DNA of 8,142 bases, taken from contig CAKURR010000036.1 of the NCBI GenBank assembly GCA_934675735.1, positions 1-8,142 of the forward strand, read 5' to 3'. Numbering within the stretch: the stretch's first letter is position 1; every line of letters begins with the position of its first letter. The translations under genes were made by a program, and so were the position numbers. The stretch is from an uncultured Clostridia bacterium. Lineage in GTDB: Bacteria > Bacillota > Clostridia > Christensenellales > Aristaeellaceae. Below, piece by piece: positions 4,060-8,142 of the stretch. The notes under the pieces were generated by a model that saw nothing but the letters and a program-made list of their open reading frames with translations, had not been told where the DNA came from and did not search any database.

Positions 4060-6120
4060 ATGGCTTTGGCACAGGAAACGATGACGATGCGCGGCGGAAA
4101 CATGGGCAATGGCTTTCTGGTCGGCATAGAAAGAACGCTGCGCATGCGCGGCACACTTATTCAGCGCGTGCTCTGTGCGGCGCTGATGGCAGTGTTTTCG
4201 TTTGTGCGGCTTCCGGGCGGCGGATACTGCTGCCAGGGCGCGATGTTTGCGGTGCTGCTTCGGCAGGGATTCTGCGTGCCCGCGGGCTTTGCGGGCGTAA
4301 TGGCGGGGTTTGCCGCGCAGTATGTTTACGGCGAGCTGGCGGGCTGCTGGCAGCTGCCTGTCTGCACGCTGCTTTGGCTGAGCACGGGGCTTTGGGCGAG
4401 ACCCGCCGGACGGATGACGATGGCGGCGGCGGTTTTCGCGGCGCAACTGACGGCCGCGGCGGTGACAGGGCTGTCAAGCTGGTATGAAATCGCGGTTGTG
4501 GCGCTGACGGCGGCCGCGGGCGCGGGGTTGAGCGTGCTGTATGACGGCGCGGCGCTGGCGGTTTCACGGCGGGACGAGCTGGACGGCGACACAAGGCCGA
4601 TCTGTGTGATGGCTGTCTGCGCTTCGCTGGCGGCGGGCATGATGCCCCTGCCGGGCGGACAGGCCGTTGCCGCATCGATGGCGCTGTATCTGACGCTGGA
4701 ACACGCGTATGTCGGCGGCACGACGCAGGCGATTCTCTGCGCAGGCGTGATGGGGTGCGTGATTTCGCTGATGCAGGGCAATCCGCAGACGCTGGCGATG
4801 CTGCTGGTCGGCGGTTTTCTGGCCGGAGAAATCAAAACGCACCGCCGAACGGTCTGCGCGCTGCTGATGCTCGGCGGTGTGGCCGCGGGTACGGCGCTGG
4901 CGGGCGGGGACTGGCCTGCGGTGCGGCGTGCGCTGTTTGTGCTCCCGGGGCTACTTCCGTTCCTGATTTTGCCGAATGTGCGGCGCGCGGGCGTCACATC
5001 GTTGATTGAATGCGCCGAGCCGGAGGAGATGACGCAGTCGGAAGCCGTGGCCGTGCGCAGCGCGGCGATGATTCACTCGTGGGCACGGCTGTATGAGGAT
5101 ACCGCGCGGATGATGGAAGGGCTGGGTGCGCCGCGGGAGGAAAATCCGGTCATCGAGCAGTGCATCAGCCTGCTGCAAAAGACGAGCGCCGCCGCGCATC
5201 AGGTCTGCGAGCGCACGCTGGGGGAGATTCGCCCCGACGACGCGGCCTATCGCCGTGTGCGCTATGCGCTGGTGCGCGCGGGGCTTGAAGAGGTGCGCGT
5301 GGCGTATGCGCTTCGCCTGTCCGGACGGATGGAAATCATGCTGCTCAAGCCGGAGGCGACGGCGGGCGCGTCGCTGCTGAAACTGGTGAGCGACGCCTGC
5401 GGCGTGCCGATGCGCACATGCGCGCGGGAGGGGCTGCTGAGCACACAGGCCGTCTTTGAGCAGGCACCGATGCTGACGCTGGAAATCGGCGCGGCGATGC
5501 GCAGTCGTTCGGGCGAGGACGTCGCGGGAGACAGCTACGTTTCGCGCCCGCTGTCGGGCGGCCGGCATGTGCTGGCCCTGTCGGACGGCATGGGCAGCGG
5601 CATCAGCGCGCGGCAGGAGAGCCACGCGGCGCTGGAACTGATGGTGGAGAGCCTCCGTGCGGGATACACGCGGGCACAGGCGCTGGATGTGGTGAACGCG
5701 CTGATGCTGATGTGCACAGGGCGCGAGATGTATGCGACGATGGATTTATGCGTCTGCGATTTGCACAGCGGCGAAACGGCGTTTGAAAAGCTGGGGGCAT
5801 GCGCTTCCTATATCGTGCGTGACGGCGAGGTGCGAACCATCGGCGCGGACACGCTGCCCGTCGGCGTTTTGCCGGATGTGGAATCCCGCTCCATGCGGAT
5901 GACGCTTCAGGCAGGCGACGTGGTGGTGATGATGACCGACGGAGTGCGCGATGCGTACCCGGGCGGGGAAATTGCACTGCGGGAGGACATCGGCAAGCTG
6001 GCGTGGCTGCATCCGCAATCCGTCGGCGAGAAGCTGATTGCGCGCGCGGTCGGTTCGGGTGAGGTGAACGACGACATGGCGATTCTCTGCGCGCGGATGA
6101 GCAAGACGGTGTTGGAGTGA
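4060..6120 (+). CDS. spoIIE: Stage II sporulation protein E, PP2C-type serine phosphatase
   Basis: SpoIIE localises to the polar division septum and dephosphorylates SpoIIAA, which frees SigF in the forespore. The N-terminal half (about 33-305) is a run of roughly ten hydrophobic membrane segments, the middle (about 315-470) a regulatory region, and the C-terminal part (about 475-686) a PP2C domain. Metal-binding motifs are AGDSY (489-493, Asp491), LSDGMGSG (507-514, Asp509), MTDGVRDAY (625-633, Asp627) and NDDMAIL (670-676), all intact, so activity is expected. At 686 residues it is shorter than B. subtilis SpoIIE (827), mainly before the phosphatase domain. The start at 4060 has GAAGG 6 nt upstream. 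ATG at 4081 has AGGA about 5 nt upstream and is a good alternative that costs only seven residues. The gene is monocistronic here, between the rmuC terminator and a shared terminator with leuA. It implies an endospore former. Confidence 0.93.
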   Translation: MALAQETMTMRGGNMGNGFLVGIERTLRMRGTLIQRVLCAALMAVFSFVRLPGGGYCCQGAMFAVLLRQGFCVPAGFAGVMAGFAAQYVYGELAGCWQLPVCTLLWLSTGLWARPAGRMTMAAAVFAAQLTAAAVTGLSSWYEIAVVALTAAAGAGLSVLYDGAALAVSRRDELDGDTRPICVMAVCASLAAGMMPLPGGQAVAASMALYLTLEHAYVGGTTQAILCAGVMGCVISLMQGNPQTLAMLLVGGFLAGEIKTHRRTVCALLMLGGVAAGTALAGGDWPAVRRALFVLPGLLPFLILPNVRRAGVTSLIECAEPEEMTQSEAVAVRSAAMIHSWARLYEDTARMMEGLGAPREENPVIEQCISLLQKTSAAAHQVCERTLGEIRPDDAAYRRVRYALVRAGLEEVRVAYALRLSGRMEIMLLKPEATAGASLLKLVSDACGVPMRTCAREGLLSTQAVFEQAPMLTLEIGAAMRSRSGEDVAGDSYVSRPLSGGRHVLALSDGMGSGISARQESHAALELMVESLRAGYTRAQALDVVNALMLMCTGREMYATMDLCVCDLHSGETAFEKLGACASYIVRDGEVRTIGADTLPVGVLPDVESRSMRMTLQAGDVVVMMTDGVRDAYPGGEIALREDIGKLAWLHPQSVGEKLIARAVGSGEVNDDMAILCARMSKTVLE

Positions 6121-6124
6121 GGGG

Positions 6125-6146
6125 ACGTTGGGGCTGCCCGCCCCAA
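6125..6146 (+). repeat. Post-stop hairpin repeat, spoIIE copy
   Basis: TTGGGGC (6128-6134) and GCCCCAA (6140-6146) form a 7-bp hairpin around TGCCC, preceded by ACG, four bases after the spoIIE stop. The same element is found inverted after leuA (6282-6300), with the stem one pair shorter on both sides. Confidence 0.6.
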
Positions 6147-6153
6147 GCCACGG

Positions 6154-6174
6154 GCAGGAACCTGAGGTTCCTGC
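6154..6174. repeat. Perfect palindrome between spoIIE and the terminator
   Basis: GCAGGAACCT (6154-6163) and AGGTTCCTGC (6165-6174) are exact reverse complements around one G. As a hairpin the stem would be about 8 bp with a CTGAG loop. No T-run follows. It may be a repeat or a protein-binding site. Confidence 0.6.
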
Positions 6175-6184
6175 ACTTTCCACT

Positions 6185-6218
6185 AAAAAATCCCTCCGAA
6201 AAACTCGGAGGGATTTTT
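6185..6218. terminator. Bidirectional terminator between spoIIE and leuA
   Basis: TCCCTCCGA (6191-6199) and TCGGAGGGA (6205-6213) form a 9-bp stem with loop AAAAC. It is flanked by six A (6185-6190) and five T (6214-6218), so it has a T-run on both strands and can end both convergent transcripts. Confidence 0.9.
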
Positions 6219-6258
6219 GCATGACTTCTTGATACAGGCGCGAAGCGAGAAGGGGGGT

Positions 6259-6300
6259 GGGGACAACGTCCCCAAGCGGGTTTGGGCGGCAGCCCAACGT
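6259..6300 (-). repeat. Post-stop hairpin repeats, leuA side
   Basis: On the minus strand, right after leuA, ACG and then TTGGGC-TGCC-GCCCAA (6282-6297) repeats the spoIIE-side element in inverted orientation. Next comes GGGGAC-GTT-GTCCCC (6259-6273), whose first ten bases (GGGGACGTTG) equal the first ten bases after the spoIIE stop. The two flanks thus share the same sequence modules. Confidence 0.6.
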
Positions 6301-6305
6301 TCTTC

Positions 6306-7994
6306 TTACGCCATGCCGCTTTCAAAGCGGTTGATGGCGCTCAAAATGCCCCTGACGGAAGCAAAGTTGATGTTGTGCTCCGTGCCCACGCCGAAGATGC
6401 GGCGGCCGCCCGGTACGCGCAGCTCGATGTAGGCCACAGCCTGCGAATCCGAGCCCATCGAGATGGCATGCTCGGAATAAGAGATGAAGGAATAGCCCTC
6501 GATGCCCGCCTGACCCAGCGCGTTGAAGAACGCGTCAATCGGGCCGTTGCCGCGGGATTCGAGCTGCATGAACTGGCCGCGCACGCTCAGCACGCCGGAG
6601 AAGTGGGTGACGTTCGCCGCGCTGCCCGCAATCGCTTCTTCATAGAACTTTGCGCGGGAGAGCGCATACGGCTCGCTGATATTGAGGAACTCGCGGTGGA
6701 ACAGCTCATAGACCTCGTTGGCCGTCAGCTCGCGGCCCGTTCTGTCGCACTCGGCCTGCACAACCGCGCCGAACTCGGGGTGCATCGCCTTGGGCATATG
6801 ATAGCCGTAATTGTGATCCATGATGAACGCCGCGCCGCCCTTGCCGGACTGGCTGTTGATGCGGATAATCGGCTCGTATTCGCGGCCCACGTCGGCGGGG
6901 TCGATCGGCAGATACGGAATCTCCCAATACGGGCTCTTGGATTCGCGCATGTATTCGTGGCCCTTGTTGATGGCGTCCTGATGCGAGCCGGAGAAGGCGG
7001 TGAAGGCCAGCTTGCCCGCGTACGGCCAGCGCTCGGGCACGTGCATCTTGGTGCAGCGCTCGTAAATCTCGCGGATGTGGTCGATGTGGGAGAAGTCCAG
7101 CATCGGGTCAACGCCCTGCGTGTACATGTTCAGCGCGACCGTGACGATATCGAGGTTGCCCGTGCGTTCGCCGTTGCCGAACAGCGTGCCCTCGACGCGG
7201 TCCGCGCCCGCCAGCATGGAAAGCTCCGCGCAGGCCACGCCCGTGCCGCGGTCGTTGTGCGGGTGGACGGAGATAATCGCCGCGTCGCGGTTGGGCAGGT
7301 GGCGGATGAAATATTCGATCTGGTCGGCGTAGGTGTTGGGCGTGCACATCTCAACCGTGTTGGGCAGGTTGAGGATGACGGGGTTTTCCTTCGTCGCGCC
7401 GAGCGTTTCCATCACCTGACGGCAGATATCCACGGCGAAATCCATCTCCGTGCCGGAGAAGGATTCGGGAGAATACTCATAGCGGAAGTTCGTGCCGGAA
7501 TTGTCGGCCTCGGTCAGCTCGCGGACCAGCTTTGCGCCCGCGACGGCGATGTCGATGATGCCCTGCATGTCCTTTTTGAAAACGACCTTGCGCTGGAGGG
7601 TGGAGGTGGAATTATAGAAATGGATGATGACGTTTTTCGCGCCGCGCACGGCCTCGAACGTCTTGCGGATTAAATGCTCGCGCGCCTGCACCAGCACCTG
7701 AATGGTCACGTCGTCCGGAATGTAATGCCCGTCAATCAGCGCGCGCAGAATTTCGTATTCCGTTTCGGAAGCGGAGGGAAAGCCGACCTCGATTTCCTTA
7801 AAGCCGATATCCACCAGCAGCTTGAAGAAATCGAGCTTTTCCTGAAGGTTCATCGGCGTGACGAGCGCCTGGTTGCCGTCGCGCAGATCGACGGAGCACC
7901 AGGTCGGCGCCTTTTCGATGCGGTTGTTCGGCCAGGTGCGATCCGGCAGAGAGACGGGAACGAACGGAATATACTTTTTGCAGCCCTGATACAT
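6306..7994 (-). CDS. leuA: 2-isopropylmalate synthase, long (group II) form
   Basis: LeuA condenses acetyl-CoA with 2-oxoisovalerate to 2-isopropylmalate, the first committed step of leucine synthesis, in the cytosol. The product has 562 residues, the length of the long yeast/actinobacterial-type LeuA and not of the E. coli type (about 520). The HMGL-like TIM barrel shows DLRDGNQAL (36-44, metal-binding Asp and catalytic Arg), NSTSTLQRKVVF (128-139), HPHNDRGTG (244-252, metal-binding His pair) and LFGNGERTGN (271-280). SQSGKGG (381-387) lies in the linker subdomains. The C-terminal leucine-binding dimer domain runs from about 465 and includes ESRGNGPIDAF (479-489) and VPGGRRIFGVG (527-537). 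ATG at 7994 is preceded by AAAGGAG with 9 nt spacing. Expression is controlled by the T-box just upstream (8042-8142), and the gene ends at the shared terminator with spoIIE. No other leu gene is visible downstream, so it may be separated from leuBCD. Confidence 0.96.
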   Translation of the reverse strand: MYQGCKKYIPFVPVSLPDRTWPNNRIEKAPTWCSVDLRDGNQALVTPMNLQEKLDFFKLLVDIGFKEIEVGFPSASETEYEILRALIDGHYIPDDVTIQVLVQAREHLIRKTFEAVRGAKNVIIHFYNSTSTLQRKVVFKKDMQGIIDIAVAGAKLVRELTEADNSGTNFRYEYSPESFSGTEMDFAVDICRQVMETLGATKENPVILNLPNTVEMCTPNTYADQIEYFIRHLPNRDAAIISVHPHNDRGTGVACAELSMLAGADRVEGTLFGNGERTGNLDIVTVALNMYTQGVDPMLDFSHIDHIREIYERCTKMHVPERWPYAGKLAFTAFSGSHQDAINKGHEYMRESKSPYWEIPYLPIDPADVGREYEPIIRINSQSGKGGAAFIMDHNYGYHMPKAMHPEFGAVVQAECDRTGRELTANEVYELFHREFLNISEPYALSRAKFYEEAIAGSAANVTHFSGVLSVRGQFMQLESRGNGPIDAFFNALGQAGIEGYSFISYSEHAISMGSDSQAVAYIELRVPGGRRIFGVGTEHNINFASVRGILSAINRFESGMA

Positions 7995-8041
7995 ATGATG
8001 TTTCTCCTTTCAAATGAAACGAAACCGATGGGCCGGGAACG

Positions 8042-8084
8042 AAAAAGCGCCCCCAGCCGCCATAAAAGCGACATAGGGGCGCTT
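8042..8084 (-). terminator. T-box regulated terminator ahead of leuA
   Basis: On the minus strand AAGCGCCCC (8084-8076) pairs over 9 bp with GGGGCGCTT (8053-8045), followed by a T-run (8046-8042). Inside, GTCGC pairs with GCGGC. The upstream arm overlaps the 3' strands of A1 and A2 of the antiterminator, so the two structures exclude each other. Confidence 0.93.
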
Positions 8085-8142
8085 GAATACACTGCTTCGC
8101 GCGCGGTACCACCCTAATTCAGCTGATTGCTCAGCCCTCACG
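8042..8142 (-). promoter_or_regulatory. T-box riboswitch of leuA, 3' half (cut by window end)
   Basis: The minus strand carries the T-box sequence AGGGTGGTACCGCG (8115 to 8102). TAGGG (8116-8112) pairs with CCCTA (8078-8074) as antiterminator helix A1. TGGTACC (8111-8105) is the 7-nt bulge that binds the tRNA acceptor end, and GCGC (8104-8101) pairs with GCGC (8082-8079) as helix A2. A hairpin with a GCAA loop (GCTGA/TCAGC, 8135-8122) upstream fits stem III. TGGT would pair with ACCA, meaning discriminator base A as in tRNA-Leu, though many tRNAs share it. Stem I with the specifier codon lies beyond the window. An uncharged tRNA, presumably Leu, should stabilise the antiterminator and allow leuA transcription. 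Confidence 0.95.

Noticed and set aside
4047..5009. Open frames in other phases over the spoIIE N-terminal half (for example 4047-4487 and 4326-4997)
   Set aside because: They overlap the membrane part of spoIIE and have the Ala/Arg/Pro-rich composition typical of shadow frames in GC-rich DNA.
6282..8117. Long open frames on the plus strand opposite leuA (6282-7673 and 7674-8117)
   Set aside because: They mirror the GC-rich codon pattern of leuA, which has all family motifs on the minus strand, and they have no recognisable domain or ribosome binding site. The second even runs through the T-box.
1..8142. CRISPR array, toxin-antitoxin or phage-defence system
   Set aside because: No regularly spaced direct repeats, no transposase, integrase or recombinase, and no toxin-antitoxin pair were found. 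The kinase and GNAT genes converge and are not a co-transcribed pair.

Overview
The window looks like a chromosomal segment of a GC-rich, endospore-forming Clostridia-type Firmicute. The evidence is a SpoIIE sporulation phosphatase, a T-box riboswitch ahead of leuA, strong AGGAGG-type ribosome binding sites and SigA-like promoters. The species cannot be named from this sequence. Most of the window (from about 1680 onward) is GC-rich, while about 300-1670 is visibly richer in A/T.

Layout. 1-300 is a mosaic of structured repeats without a convincing gene. Two units 149 bp apart carry the 3' signature of 5S rRNA (GGGAGAGTAGGA), and in the complete one the helix IV position is expanded by a long palindrome. 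Two further hairpins follow. 300-1560 is an AT-rich accessory pair: a small P-loop kinase on + (518-1030) with its own promoter, converging on a GNAT acetyltransferase on - (1116-1559). 1589-1666 holds a 12-bp perfect hairpin and an exact-consensus SigA promoter (TTGACA, 17 bp, TATAAT) that points right into the 3' end of a gene on the opposite strand. 1675-2298 (-) is an unrecognised single-pass membrane protein, divergent from rmuC (2390-3820, +). After rmuC come three hairpins, the last a Rho-independent terminator, then spoIIE (4060-6120, +). spoIIE converges on leuA (6306-7994, -). Between these two lie a bidirectional terminator and a pair of inverted copies of one hairpin element, one just after each stop codon. 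The right edge (8042-8142, -) is the 3' half of a T-box leader of leuA, with antiterminator and terminator both readable.

The genes do not form one pathway. leuA makes 2-isopropylmalate for leucine synthesis and should respond to uncharged tRNA through the T-box. spoIIE acts at asymmetric division and in SigF activation. rmuC is a membrane-anchored coiled-coil protein of the recombination-limiting family, here with Ser in place of the usual Lys in its D-x-K motif. The kinase and GNAT look like acquired accessory genes.

I did not see a clear novel multi-gene system. The items most worth a second look are the 5S-like expanded-hairpin repeats, the orphan consensus promoter antisense to the membrane gene, the RmuC active-site substitution, and the compensated inverted hairpins after the spoIIE and leuA stops.
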